Numbered from the stretch's first letter, positions 18,174 through 26,448 are shown. The stretch: DNA of 64,000 nt from Moraxella sp. K1664 (GCF_039693965.1 NZ_CP155576.1:1240001-1304000), one strand, 5' to 3'. Numbers and translations are program-made. The notes: generated from the letters alone by a model not told the origin.

Positions 18174-18710
18174 TCAGGACTTGTTCTTTGTTTGTACTGA
18201 TTGTTCCTTTTGACGAATTAAGGCATCTAGCTTTTTTAGATAGTCATTCTCTGCTCTAAGATAGGCAAGTTCATCAAGCAAATCATCCACACTTTTTTCG
18301 TGGTCTTGTTTGGTTTTCCAAGTTGATTTGGTTTTATTAGCGTTGTGTTTGTTTGACATTGCTTTTTTGCCTTTGGGTTTGGGTATTAGTCCCATTATAC
18401 CAAAGGCTTGGTAGGACTTTAACCAAGTTGACAGTAAAGAAGGTTGTGGCAGATTAAGCTCTATGGCAAGTTGTGTAAGCGATTTGCCCTGTTGTATGGC
18501 TTGAACGGCATTAAGCTTAAAATCTGTGTCATAGACAGCCTTTGTGTGTCGTCTTTTTATGCCATCAATGCCATGTGCTTGATAGAGTTTAACCCATAGC
18601 TCTACGGTTGTGTGGTTTAGATTAAAGTGTTTGGCGGTTTGTTTGTAGCCATGATGATTAAGATAATACCCAATCACAGACAGTTTAAAGTCGGTTGTGT
18701 ATTTTGCCAT
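18174..18710 (-). CDS. IS3-family transposase OrfA (helix-turn-helix), copy 1
   Basis: This protein of about 178 residues carries two helix-turn-helix segments (DFKLSVIGYYLNHHGYKQTA and DFKLNAVQAIQQGKSLTQLA) that bind the IS ends. A C-terminal leucine-zipper-like coil (DDLLDELAYLRAENDYLKK) is typical of the IS150 group. The slippery heptamer AAAAAAG, read on the minus strand at 18231-18237, lies near its 3' end and would give the OrfAB transposase. The ATG at 18710 begins MAKYTTDFK; an alternative ATG lies three codons upstream. Confidence 0.9.
   Translation of the reverse strand: MAKYTTDFKLSVIGYYLNHHGYKQTAKHFNLNHTTVELWVKLYQAHGIDGIKRRHTKAVYDTDFKLNAVQAIQQGKSLTQLAIELNLPQPSLLSTWLKSYQAFGIMGLIPKPKGKKAMSNKHNANKTKSTWKTKQDHEKSVDDLLDELAYLRAENDYLKKLDALIRQKEQSVQTKNKS
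18231..18237 (-). promoter_or_regulatory. Programmed -1 frameshift site A6G (copy 1)
   Basis: AAAAAAG on the minus strand is read as CTA AAA AAG in orfA. A -1 slip gives a frame that continues without stop into orfB through ELRHKHKLADLLAVSN, the expected IS150-type junction. The same site occurs in copy 2 at 60532-60538. Confidence 0.85.
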
Positions 18711-18798
18711 AAAAAGCACCCCAAAGGTTAGTGTGTCTAACTTTTGGGGTGCGGTTCAATTTCGGTTGTGCTGTTTTTTTGTTTTTAAATCTTAACAA

Positions 18799-20079
18799 TC
18801 AAGAATCCCACATTTCTTTGTCCAAAGCCTTTTCTTGCTTGGCAACGGTTGCCACCCCTGTGATGTCGCCCACGACATTTAGGGCGGTGCGACCCATATC
18901 AAGCAAGGCATCAATGCCCAAAATCATGCCATAGGCAATCGCCACCGCCGAGCCAGCTTCCACAGGTAGACCAATGGATTCTAGTACCATAAGGAGCATA
19001 ATCGCCCCCGCCCCTGGCACACCTGCCGTACCAATTGCCCCAAGCACGGCAGTCATCGTGATGGTCAGCATTTGCGAGCCGTCAAGCGGTACGCCCACCG
19101 CATTGGCAATAAAAATCGCACACACGCCAAGATACACGGTCGTGCCGTCCATGTTCATCGTAGAGCCGACAGGCAAGCCAAAGCTATAAATGTTCTTGGG
19201 AATGCCCATGCTTTGTGATGCTTGGATGGACACAGGCAAGGTTGCCCCCGATGAGCGGGTTACAAAGGCGGTGATAAAGGCGGGGCGAGCCTTTCTCAAA
19301 AAGATAAGTGGGGAGAGTTTCATCAACGCACAAATCACGCAGTACACAAGGGCGATTTGTAAGGCAAAACCAACATAAACAGTTGCCGTAACGCTTGCCA
19401 AGGAGCCAAAAGCGGTTGCCCCATTTTTTGAAAAAACAATAAAAATCAACGCAAACACGCCAATCGGAGCGTACTGCATGACCCAGCCGACAATCTTAAA
19501 CATCGCTTGGCTAACCCCGTCCACAAAATAAAACACCGTGTCCGAGCTTTTTTTGATATTTTCATCATCGCTATCACGCCCAAAGGCAAGGGCAATGCCA
19601 AATACCAAACAAAAGAAAATCATGGGCAACACCTGACCGCTACTAATCACGCCGATTGGGTTGGTGGGGACGATTTCAAGCAGGATTTGAAGCATGCTTG
19701 GGGCTTCGGCAGTTTTGCCTTCGCTTGCGGTGTCGGCGATGAGTTCTAGTCCCAAACCGGGGTTAAAGAGCTTGCCCGCGCCAAGCCCGATGATGATGGC
19801 AAAAATGGACGTAATGGTGTAATAAATGAGCGTTTTTATGCCGATACGCCCAAGCTGGGCAGGCGTGATTGAGCTTGCCCCCACGATGAGCGTGGACGCA
19901 ATGACGGGAATGACTATCATCTTTAACAGACGAATGAACAGCTCGCCAATGGGTGATAAAATGCTAATGGCGGTTTGGGCATTTTGAAAAATGATACCGC
20001 AGATTGAGCCTAGGATTAAGCCGATTAGGATTCTTAATAATAAGTTTGGCTTAAAATACCATGAAAAAAGTTTTGACAT
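18799..20079 (-). CDS. Dicarboxylate/amino acid:cation symporter (DAACS family)
   Basis: This is a secondary transporter of the GltP/DctA/SstT superfamily in the inner membrane, importing glutamate/aspartate, serine or C4-dicarboxylates with Na+ or H+. Eight hydrophobic helices and both hairpin motifs are visible: the serine-rich TRSSGATLPVS and the substrate motif GSTMNMDGTTVY. The start at 20079 (SKLFSWYFKPNLL) follows an AGGACTTGTT site; an upstream in-frame ATG would add 15 hydrophobic residues. It is convergent with the autotransporter; their shared terminator is broken by the IS3 element. The substrate cannot be fixed from sequence. Confidence 0.92.
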   Translation of the reverse strand: MSKLFSWYFKPNLLLRILIGLILGSICGIIFQNAQTAISILSPIGELFIRLLKMIVIPVIASTLIVGASSITPAQLGRIGIKTLIYYTITSIFAIIIGLGAGKLFNPGLGLELIADTASEGKTAEAPSMLQILLEIVPTNPIGVISSGQVLPMIFFCLVFGIALAFGRDSDDENIKKSSDTVFYFVDGVSQAMFKIVGWVMQYAPIGVFALIFIVFSKNGATAFGSLASVTATVYVGFALQIALVYCVICALMKLSPLIFLRKARPAFITAFVTRSSGATLPVSIQASQSMGIPKNIYSFGLPVGSTMNMDGTTVYLGVCAIFIANAVGVPLDGSQMLTITMTAVLGAIGTAGVPGAGAIMLLMVLESIGLPVEAGSAVAIAYGMILGIDALLDMGRTALNVVGDITGVATVAKQEKALDKEMWDS

Positions 20080-20191
20080 AACAAGTCCTATGATGTACAA
20101 AAGCATGATTTTTAACAAAAACACATCATTTTAACATAAATTTACAAAAGCCAATCATTTTTTGTTAAAATAAGAATTTTGGGCTAATGAC

Positions 20192-20941
20192 ATGGAACTC
20201 ACCATACAGCTTATCTCCATACTCTTTTTTGTAGCGTTGTTTGCAGGGTTTATTGATGCCATGGCAGGCGGGGGTGGACTTTTGACCATTCCTGCCTTGC
20301 TTTTGACGGGCATGAATCCTGTGGCGGTGCTTGCCACCAATAAATTACAAGCCTGTGCAGGGTCGTTCTCGGCAAGTGTTACGATGATAAAAAAGGGGCT
20401 AATCCACCCCAAGATGATGAAAGTTGCCTTGATTATGGCATTTGTGGGTTCTGCGGTGGGGACGGTGCTGGTGCAATTGTCGCCCCCTGATTTTTTGCAA
20501 AAGGCATTGCCCTTTGTCATCGGAGCGGTGGGGGTGTATACGCTGTTTAGTCCCAATTTGGGCAAATTAGAGACCACGCCCAAAATGAGCCAAAAGCTGT
20601 ATGAACGGACGGTTGCTCCACTTATCGGACTGTATGACGGCTATTTTGGGCCGGGGACGGGGACGTTTTTTAGTCTGTCGCAAGTCGTGCTTCGTGGGCG
20701 TGATTTGGTACAGGCTACCGCACGAGCCAAGCTGTTGAATTTTGCCACCAACATTGCGTCTTTGATTTTCTTTGTTTTAGGCGGTCAAGTGGTGTGGGTT
20801 GTGGGGCTTGTCATGATGACAGGGCAACTTATCGGAGCGTATCTGGGCTCGCACATGGTCGTCAAGGGCGGGGCAAAATTTATCCGCCCTGTGATTGTGG
20901 TGGTGTGCTTTTGTATGGTGGCAAAACTTTTGTGGGGTTAG
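20192..20941 (+). CDS. TSUP (TauE/SafE) family transporter
   Basis: This 249-residue membrane protein is of the sulfite exporter TauE/SafE type and is thought to move sulfonates, sulfite or other organic anions. It has about eight hydrophobic segments in two repeats. The first holds FIDAMAGGGGLLTIPALL and ATNKLQACAGS; the second holds GLYDGYFGPGTGTFFSLSQ and ARAKLLNFATNIASL. These are family hallmarks. It overlaps the convergent Rpn gene by 4 bp at the stop codons. A second, more distant family member lies at 24557. Confidence 0.9.
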   Translation: MELTIQLISILFFVALFAGFIDAMAGGGGLLTIPALLLTGMNPVAVLATNKLQACAGSFSASVTMIKKGLIHPKMMKVALIMAFVGSAVGTVLVQLSPPDFLQKALPFVIGAVGVYTLFSPNLGKLETTPKMSQKLYERTVAPLIGLYDGYFGPGTGTFFSLSQVVLRGRDLVQATARAKLLNFATNIASLIFFVLGGQVVWVVGLVMMTGQLIGAYLGSHMVVKGGAKFIRPVIVVVCFCMVAKLLWG

Positions 20942-21768
20942 AGCCTGTCAATCTCATCGGGCGACAAATTGGTATATTGGGCGATTTTGTCGGTGGGTTC
21001 GCCAGAGCTTTTCATGAGTTTGGCAATTTGTATAATACCTTCTTTTTTGCCTTGCTCATGCAGATAGCTGTCGGTTGCCAAATTATCACGGTAAGTTTTT
21101 AGGCTGTATTGATATTTTTGCCATTCTTCATGGGTCAAATTGGCAAGTTCGGCAATTTTAAAGGCTTCTTGAAAAATGGCATTGTCATTAAATGCAGTTG
21201 GTATCATTTGTAAATCCTTTAAATTTTTGAAATAAAATAACCATTTATCCAAATGGGTGGTTAATTCATGTTCTGACTTTTGAAATTTGGGCATTTCCAA
21301 ATAAATCAATGTCAATTTGTCATAAAATATCCGCCCATGTTGGTCTTTTAATTTAATGGTGTGAATCACGTCATCATCGTCCAAATGCTCATCAAAACAA
21401 AAGTCCAAAATGCTTACGCAATACACCGCCGTAATTTGATAGTTCCACCGCCCACGCTTTGCCTGTTCGCTGATTGCCAAACTGGTGTAATACAAAGTGC
21501 GGTCTTTAAAATAATCCTGTTTGGTGCGTTGAAGTTCTACGATAAATTGCTCGCCTGTATGACTTTGGCAATAAATGTCATAAATGGCTTTGCGGTCGGA
21601 TTGATTTTGCCCAAGCTGTTCGGTATTTTTAAATTCCAAATCGGCAATTTGATGATGAGTGGGTAATAGACTGTTTAAAAAATCAATCAACAAGCCTTTA
21701 TTGGCTTCTGTGCCAAATAAGCGTTTAAAACCATAATCGGTAAACGGATTTAAAAATAAATTTGCCAT
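20938..21768 (-). CDS. Rpn family recombination-promoting nuclease / PDDEXK transposase-like
   Basis: This 276-residue protein begins NLFLNPFTDYGFKRLFG, the typical start of Rpn/PD-(D/E)XK_2 proteins. It contains the nuclease core: D near KAIYDIYC, then EQFIVELQRTKQDYF with the E-x-Q pattern, then an aromatic segment RTLYYTSLAISEQ. A C-terminal helical region ends with a short regulatory-like tail (EGIIQIAKLMKSSGEPTDKIAQYT). Rpn proteins nick or cut DNA in vitro and have been linked to recombination and phage defence. It is followed upstream by a toxin-antitoxin pair, giving a small defence-like patch. Confidence 0.88.
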   Translation of the reverse strand: MANLFLNPFTDYGFKRLFGTEANKGLLIDFLNSLLPTHHQIADLEFKNTEQLGQNQSDRKAIYDIYCQSHTGEQFIVELQRTKQDYFKDRTLYYTSLAISEQAKRGRWNYQITAVYCVSILDFCFDEHLDDDDVIHTIKLKDQHGRIFYDKLTLIYLEMPKFQKSEHELTTHLDKWLFYFKNLKDLQMIPTAFNDNAIFQEAFKIAELANLTHEEWQKYQYSLKTYRDNLATDSYLHEQGKKEGIIQIAKLMKSSGEPTDKIAQYTNLSPDEIDRL

Positions 21769-21844
21769 AAAATCATTCTCTGTTTTTTATCATTTTAAAA
21801 TTTGCTATTTTAAAAGTGGCAAAATTGGTGTGGGGGTAAATCGA

Positions 21845-22108
21845 TTAAGCAAACACCAATCCCACTTCCATACCTAAATTAGCATTGATATTAACCAACG
21901 CATCAAGGCTAAATTTACTGATTTTGCCTTGTAATAGATCATTTAGGCGTGGCTGTGTCAATCCACAAACACAAGCCAGCTCGGCTTGTGTGCCGTCCAT
22001 ATCGGCTAGGGTATCTTGGATATGGGCAAGCAGTTCGGCTCTTAGTTTTAGGTTGGCACTTTGGGCGGGAGTGTCAGCTAAGGCATCAAATACAGAATGA
22101 AATTTCAT
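21845..22108 (-). CDS. XRE-family antitoxin (HigA-like)
   Basis: This 87-residue protein carries one helix-turn-helix of the XRE/HTH_37 type: QAELACVCGLTQPRLNDLLQGKISKFSLDALV. It should bind its own promoter and neutralise the upstream-encoded toxin. Its ATG overlaps the toxin stop (ATGA), the usual coupling in a toxin-first HigBA/Gp49-type operon. It ends next to the start region of the Rpn gene on the same strand. Confidence 0.85.
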   Translation of the reverse strand: MKFHSVFDALADTPAQSANLKLRAELLAHIQDTLADMDGTQAELACVCGLTQPRLNDLLQGKISKFSLDALVNINANLGMEVGLVFA

Positions 22109-22438
22109 GAGTGATTTTCCTTTTGTTGAGCAAGTTTTAGGCGAGCTTTGGCAAGTTCTATGTCGGCTTGTGATGTCTTTTGAGTCTTTTTGGTAAAGGC
22201 GTGTAGAACATAAACGGTATCTTGGAATTTGGCGGTGTAAATCACCCGATAAATACCATTTTCGTCTTTTAGGCGAATCTCAACCACGCCCGACCCTATG
22301 GTTGGCATATATTTAAAATCAGACGGCATTTGACCGTTTTGAACAAGATGAAGCTGATAGCCTGTGTCTTGTTTGATGTCATCTGGAAATTCTCTGATGT
22401 CGTCCAAAGATGTTCCCAAAAAACTCAATGTCTTTCAT
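22105..22438 (-). pseudogene. Gp49/HigB-like RelE-superfamily toxin, N-terminal frameshift
   Basis: The product resembles the phage-derived Gp49-like toxin family, ribosome-dependent mRNA interferases of the RelE fold. It contains DDIREFPDDIKQDTGYQLHLV, KYMPTIGSGVVEIRL and YRVIYTAKFQDTVYVLHAFTKKTQKT. The expected start, ATG at 22438 reading MKDIEF, is out of frame. A T6 run on the minus strand (22418-22423) needs to be T5 to give the family start EFLGTSLDD. As written, translation would have to begin at TTG 22428. It may be an inactivated toxin, a phase-variable gene or a sequencing slip. It is paired with the downstream antitoxin. Confidence 0.7.
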
Positions 22439-22576
22439 GGTTTAAGTCCACACCAGTTTTTAAAATAGATTATATCAAATTTGATATAAATTGCCAATTT
22501 TTGAGTTTTCTTGGTTGATGAAATTTCCCCACAAGACATTATCGTGTATAATGCCTTTATTTTTTGCGAATAAGCC

Positions 22577-23806
22577 ATGACCCACCCCAAAATCCTACTT
22601 GCCATAACAGGCGGTATCTCCGCCTATAAATCTGCCGTCCTTGCTCGCTTGCTCATAAAAGCAGGCTGTGCTGTGCGTGTGATGATGACGGACGGGGCGT
22701 GTGAGTTTATCACACCTTTGACTTTGCAAGCCTTGACAGGCAACGAAGTCCACACCAAACTACTGGACGATGAAGCCGAACGTGGCATGGGGCATATTGA
22801 ACTTGCCAAATGGGCGGACATGGTCGTCATTGCCCCTGCCAGTGCCAACACGATTGGCAAGCTCGCTCACGGACTTGCCGACAACCTTGTAACCACCGTT
22901 GCCCTTGCCACCACCGCCCCCATTGTCATCGCCCCTGCCATGAATCAGGCGATGTATGCCCACGCCATTGTCCAAGACAACCTTGCCAAACTTGCCCGTT
23001 TTGGCTACACCGTGCTGACCCCTGACAGCGGTGAGCAGGCGTGTGGCGATGTGGGGGCAGGGCGACTGCCTGAGCCTGATGATTTGTGCGAGCGGATTTT
23101 GACACTCATTGCCAAACGCCAAACGCCCCAAGTCTTACATGGTAAAAAAGTCATCATCACCGCAGGGGCGACCATTGAAGCCATTGACCCTGTGCGATTT
23201 TTGTCCAACCATTCCACTGGCAAAATGGGCTTTGCCATTGCTCGGGCGTGCGTGAATGCAGGGGCGGACGTTACCCTAGTGGCAGGGCGAGCGGTGCATT
23301 TGCCGACCCCCTTTGGGGCAAAACGGCTCACAGTCGGTACGGCTGATGAGATGCTCACCGCTTGCCAATCGGTCATGACGGACAACAGCGACACCATTTT
23401 TATCGCCACCGCTGCCGTGGCGGATTATAAGGTTGCCAGTATCGCCACCCAAAAAATCAAAAAAACGTCCGACCAAGACGGCTTGACCTTAGAGCTTATC
23501 AAAAACCCCGACATTTTGGCAACGATGAGCCAGACCTTCCCAAAAGCGGTTATGGTAGGCTTTGCCGCCGAGACCCAAGACACCGAAAATTACGCCCGCA
23601 CCAAACTTACCGCCAAAAACCTAGACATGATAGCGGTCAATGACGTATCGGACAAAAGTATTGGCTTTGGTTCGGACAACAACGCCATGACGGTGTTTTT
23701 TGCCGAGCGGTATGGCAGGGATAAAGTGGTGCTGGATAAGGCAAGTAAAGACAGTATCGCCAAAAGTTTGGTAAATTGTGTGGCGGGGGTGATTCATGGC
23801 AACTGA
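22577..23806 (+). CDS. coaBC: Bifunctional phosphopantothenoylcysteine decarboxylase / phosphopantothenate-cysteine ligase
   Basis: It makes 4'-phosphopantetheine for coenzyme A. The N-terminal FMN-binding CoaC domain (residues 1-185) shows LLAITGGISAYKSAVLARLL, the catalytic-His region and PAMNQAMY plus ACGDVGAGRLPEP. The C-terminal CoaB domain (190-409) shows VIITAGATIEAIDPVRFLSN, HSTGKMGFAIARA and VGFAAETQD. The 409-residue length is normal. The end overlaps the next gene by 11 bp, indicating an operon with the SGNH hydrolase. Confidence 0.96.
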   Translation: MTHPKILLAITGGISAYKSAVLARLLIKAGCAVRVMMTDGACEFITPLTLQALTGNEVHTKLLDDEAERGMGHIELAKWADMVVIAPASANTIGKLAHGLADNLVTTVALATTAPIVIAPAMNQAMYAHAIVQDNLAKLARFGYTVLTPDSGEQACGDVGAGRLPEPDDLCERILTLIAKRQTPQVLHGKKVIITAGATIEAIDPVRFLSNHSTGKMGFAIARACVNAGADVTLVAGRAVHLPTPFGAKRLTVGTADEMLTACQSVMTDNSDTIFIATAAVADYKVASIATQKIKKTSDQDGLTLELIKNPDILATMSQTFPKAVMVGFAAETQDTENYARTKLTAKNLDMIAVNDVSDKSIGFGSDNNAMTVFFAERYGRDKVVLDKASKDSIAKSLVNCVAGVIHGN

Positions 23807-24533
23807 ACTGTTTAGCAAAAAACAAGATTATCTGCTTGCTCCGCTGTATTACCTACAAGCCAAAAAAGTCGCCAAAACTGCCCTAAGATTGCCAGAGCCT
23901 GACGGTGTTCGGATTGCCAATTTTAATCAAAACTGTGATTGTCATGCCTTAAATATCGCCATTTTTGGCGACAGTTCGGCGGCAGGCGTGGGCGTGGATA
24001 GCCAAGATGACGCACCGTTTGGGCGAATCGGCTCGCTACTTGCCAAACGGTTACAAAAGCCCATTCATGTACAGTTGCACGCCACGAGCGGACACACCAG
24101 TTTTGATTTGTTGCACCGCTTGTACGCCATGCCCAAGCTGACTTTTGATGTGGTCATCATCAGCATTGGGGTTAATGACGTGATTAAACGCACGTCTGAT
24201 AAGGCGTGGACGGATAATTTGCAAGCGATTATCACACTGCTAACACGCAAATTTGGCGTATCTCATGTTATCTTTTTGAGCTTACCGCCTATGCACTTAG
24301 CCCCAAGCCTACCGACACCGTTAAACGGATTGATTGGGCGTAGGGCGGTCGCATTAAGTAAGATATTAGAGCAAATTTGTCTGCAAAATGGCGTGCATTA
24401 TGTGCAAGATGACTTTGCCAAAAGCTCGCTAAACCGCCAAACCATGTTTGCCAAAGACGGCTTTCACCCAAGCCGTGCCACTTATGATGTGTGGGCAAAT
24501 ACGCTGGCGGATTATGTGATAAAGATTATGTAA
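23796..24533 (+). CDS. SGNH/GDSL-family hydrolase
   Basis: This is a 245-residue esterase/lipase-like hydrolase. Block I FGDSSAAGVGVDS holds the nucleophile Ser; block III ISIGVNDV holds the GxND pattern; block V DGFHPSRATYD holds the Asp-x-x-His pair. No signal peptide is evident, so it is probably cytoplasmic or peripheral. The start overlaps the end of coaBC, so translation is likely coupled. The natural ester substrate is unknown. Confidence 0.88.
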   Translation: MATELFSKKQDYLLAPLYYLQAKKVAKTALRLPEPDGVRIANFNQNCDCHALNIAIFGDSSAAGVGVDSQDDAPFGRIGSLLAKRLQKPIHVQLHATSGHTSFDLLHRLYAMPKLTFDVVIISIGVNDVIKRTSDKAWTDNLQAIITLLTRKFGVSHVIFLSLPPMHLAPSLPTPLNGLIGRRAVALSKILEQICLQNGVHYVQDDFAKSSLNRQTMFAKDGFHPSRATYDVWANTLADYVIKIM

Positions 24534-24556
24534 CCTTATCATTTAAAAGGACTTTT

Positions 24557-25315
24557 ATGAAATTTGAACTTTGGCTAATTCCCCTATTTGTCATCGCAAG
24601 CGTATTGCACGGCATTGCAGGCATGGGTTTTCCGCTTATTACGATTGGGGCGTTATCGGGCGTATATGGGCTGACCCATGCCATTATCCTTGTGCTGGTG
24701 CCAACCGCCACGCTCAATCTCATCGCTTGGCTTGGCGGACGTGGCGGGGCGTGGCATAACTTTTGTTTTTATCTTAAAAAATACTGGCTACTTGTTACGG
24801 TGTCCGTGCTAGGCTCGGCACTGGGGGCGTATTTGCTCCTTGTGGTGAACTCGGCGTATCTGATGCTTGCCCTTAGTGCCGTTGTGCTGTGGTATGCCAT
24901 AACAAGCCTTATGGGTAAAAAAATCGTCCTACCCAACACCGCTCTATCTCTTGTCAGCATTGGCTTTGTGGCAGGTGTGGTTGGCGGTGCGACCAACGCC
25001 ATGTCGTCCGTGCTACTCATGTACCTACTCTCCATGACGGACGATAAGGACACGATTATCAAGGTTGGCAATCTGTGCTATTTTGTCAATAAACTGGTTC
25101 AAGTCATTGTTTTAAAAGACATTATCCTAGCGGTAGAGCCGTCTACTTGGGGGCTTATCATCGCCTTGACCGTGCTGTCTGTGGTCGGTATCATCATCGG
25201 AGCAAAACTTGGCAAACGCCTACCGTCCGACAAATTCCGCACGCTTATCCTGTGGGTGCTTATCGGACTTGGGATTAAGGTGGGTTGGCAAGGGGTGCAG
25301 GGGGTTTGGTTGTAA
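24557..25315 (+). CDS. TSUP (TauE/SafE) family transporter, second paralogue
   Basis: This 252-residue polytopic membrane protein has the TSUP pattern: HGIAGMGFPLITIGALSG in the first repeat and GFVAGVVGGATNAMSSVLLMY in the second. ATG 24557 was chosen because an AAAGGA site precedes it; the frame extends upstream into the previous gene. The final 59 bp are repeated almost exactly at 26228-26286, on the far side of the Uma2 gene. The transported anion is unknown. Confidence 0.88.
   Translation: MKFELWLIPLFVIASVLHGIAGMGFPLITIGALSGVYGLTHAIILVLVPTATLNLIAWLGGRGGAWHNFCFYLKKYWLLVTVSVLGSALGAYLLLVVNSAYLMLALSAVVLWYAITSLMGKKIVLPNTALSLVSIGFVAGVVGGATNAMSSVLLMYLLSMTDDKDTIIKVGNLCYFVNKLVQVIVLKDIILAVEPSTWGLIIALTVLSVVGIIIGAKLGKRLPSDKFRTLILWVLIGLGIKVGWQGVQGVWL
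25257..25315 (+). repeat. 59-bp direct repeat, copy 1 (3' end of TSUP gene)
   Basis: The last 59 bp of the transporter gene, including its stop codon, are repeated at 26228-26286 with one mismatch (GGCAAGGGG versus GGCAGGGGG). Confidence 0.9.
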
Positions 25316-25405
25316 TGTATTGATTTTTATAAAATACTTGACTTTTTAAAAAAAGTAGTATAATTACAAGTATGGTTTTTTAATTCAGTCATATAGGGGT
25401 AAAAG

Positions 25406-26029
25406 ATGACGACATTAAACACAAATTTCCCATTATCTGTACTTAGTAATAATCAAGCAGTTACAGCAAAGCAGAAATCCAAAAAAATGACGGTTGCAGA
25501 GTTTGTTGCTTATATGGAAAAAAATCCCAATGAATATGTAGAATTGATTGACGGTCAAATTGTTGCTATGGCTGGCGGTTCATCAAATCATAGCCTGATT
25601 ATTTCAAATTGCCTTGATGTTAAATTTTTTTTAAGAAAGAATATGCCAGATTGCAAGGTTCGCCCTAGTGATTTTGGCATTCAAACATCGGAGTATCAGG
25701 TTCGTTATCCTGACTTTTCCATTGCTTGTGGTGTTGAAGGTGATGCACTTGTAACGGCAAGACCAATTCTAATTGGTGAAGTTCTGTCAAAAAGCAATAC
25801 AAACAAAGAAATGTCAATGAAAATTGATGAATATAAAAACCTTCATTCCGTTGAAGAGATTGTCATGATTTCCCAAAAAACAAAATCGGTTACCATTCAT
25901 CGCAGGGGTAAGCTGTTTGGTTGGCATGAAGAAACTTATACTAATGGGATTGTTGAATATAAATCAATAGGGTATTTTTTTGATATTGATGATTTATATA
26001 TTGATACTGATATCGGGAATAATAAGTAA
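25406..26029 (+). CDS. Uma2-family (DUF820) putative restriction endonuclease
   Basis: This 207-residue protein is of the Uma2/DUF820 family, with a PD-(D/E)XK-like fold. It shows MTVAEFVAYMEKNPNEYVELIDGQIVAMAG at the N-terminus (split motif), then YPDFSIAC (Asp), LIGEVLSKSNTNKEMSMKI (Glu-x-Leu-Ser core) and KIDEYKNLHSVEEIVMISQK. An AGGGG site precedes the ATG. Base composition is more AT-rich than its neighbours and the gene lies between 59-bp direct repeats, which suggests acquisition. The biological role of the family is unsettled. Confidence 0.88.
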   Translation: MTTLNTNFPLSVLSNNQAVTAKQKSKKMTVAEFVAYMEKNPNEYVELIDGQIVAMAGGSSNHSLIISNCLDVKFFLRKNMPDCKVRPSDFGIQTSEYQVRYPDFSIACGVEGDALVTARPILIGEVLSKSNTNKEMSMKIDEYKNLHSVEEIVMISQKTKSVTIHRRGKLFGWHEETYTNGIVEYKSIGYFFDIDDLYIDTDIGNNK

Positions 26030-26076
26030 TGATGCAAAAATATCAACCGAATTGGCTTGGTATTTTTATGCACTAG

Positions 26077-26182
26077 TACACTCTACAAAATGAAAAAGTG
26101 CTACGGTTTCCGTTCGTGGTGAGCCTGTCGAACCATGACGGAAACCGACCCTTCGACAAGCTCAGGGTGAACGGTTTCCGTA
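26077..26182. repeat. Dispersed inverted repeat with CGACAAGCTCAGGGTGA-type motif
   Basis: Two related inverted arms, GTTCGTGGTGAGCCTGTCGA and CTTCGACAAGCTCAGGGTGA, are flanked by GGTTTCCG blocks. A half copy, including the preceding TACACTCTACAAAATGAAAAA, occurs at 27003-27071 next to the IS110 element. It is non-coding. Confidence 0.65.
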
Positions 26183-26227
26183 GTAAAATTCAATTTTTTT
26201 GACTGTATGTCAATTCATCTATAATTC

Positions 26228-26286
26228 TGCTTATCGGACTTGGGATTAAGGTGGGTTGGCAGGGGGTGCAGGGGGTTTGGTTGTAA
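26228..26286 (+). repeat. 59-bp direct repeat, copy 2
   Basis: This near-exact copy of 25257-25315 ends at the equivalent TAA. The 971-bp unit between repeat ends contains only the Uma2 gene and a palindromic repeat. Confidence 0.9.
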
Positions 26287-26310
26287 CTTCTTTTAAGATT
26301 TGGACGTGTA

Positions 26311-26331
26311 GGAGCGAATTGCAATTCGCCC
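26311..26331. repeat. REP-like palindrome
   Basis: GGAGCGAATTGCAATTCGCCC is a copy of the 20-bp core repeat with one change. Confidence 0.75.
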
Positions 26332-26386
26332 TGAATTTATTTTACAAAACTCTCTGTAAAAACAATCATTTTTGGGTACGATGACA

Positions 26387-26419
26387 ATAAAAAACACGAT
26401 AATCACCGTGTTTTTTATT
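26387..26419 (-). terminator. Terminator of the first WG-repeat gene
   Basis: AATAAAAAACACG / CGTGTTTTTTATT is a perfect stem with a short loop and T run, 30 bp 3' of the minus-strand gene ending at 26449. Confidence 0.85.
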
Positions 26420-26448
26420 GGATTTATTTTAAAAATCTAGTGCCAAAA

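Larger units (their letters stand above)
17214..18758 (-). mobile_element. IS3-family (IS150-type) insertion sequence, copy 1
   Basis: It is 1545 bp with ends TGAACCGACCCCCAAA and the inverted TTTTGGGGTGCGGTTCA. A 3-bp ATT is repeated on both flanks. It carries orfA and orfB joined by a frameshift signal. A second copy lies at 59515-61059 in the same orientation, and the encoded proteins are identical. Confidence 0.95.
17198..18780. terminator. Terminator hairpin split by the IS3 insertion (copy 1)
   Basis: The half-site AAAAAACAGCACAA (17198-17211) and its perfect complement TTGTGCTGTTTTTT (18766-18779) are separated by the 1545-bp IS. Removing the IS and one ATT duplication restores a 14-bp stem with a TTTCGG loop and T tail. 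This is a bidirectional terminator between the autotransporter and the convergent symporter gene. Confidence 0.9.

Noticed and set aside
26077-26182. Inverted TCGACAAGCTCAGGG-type sequence as a terminator of the Uma2 gene
   Set aside because: It lacks a T run and recurs next to the IS110 element; it is better described as a dispersed palindromic repeat.
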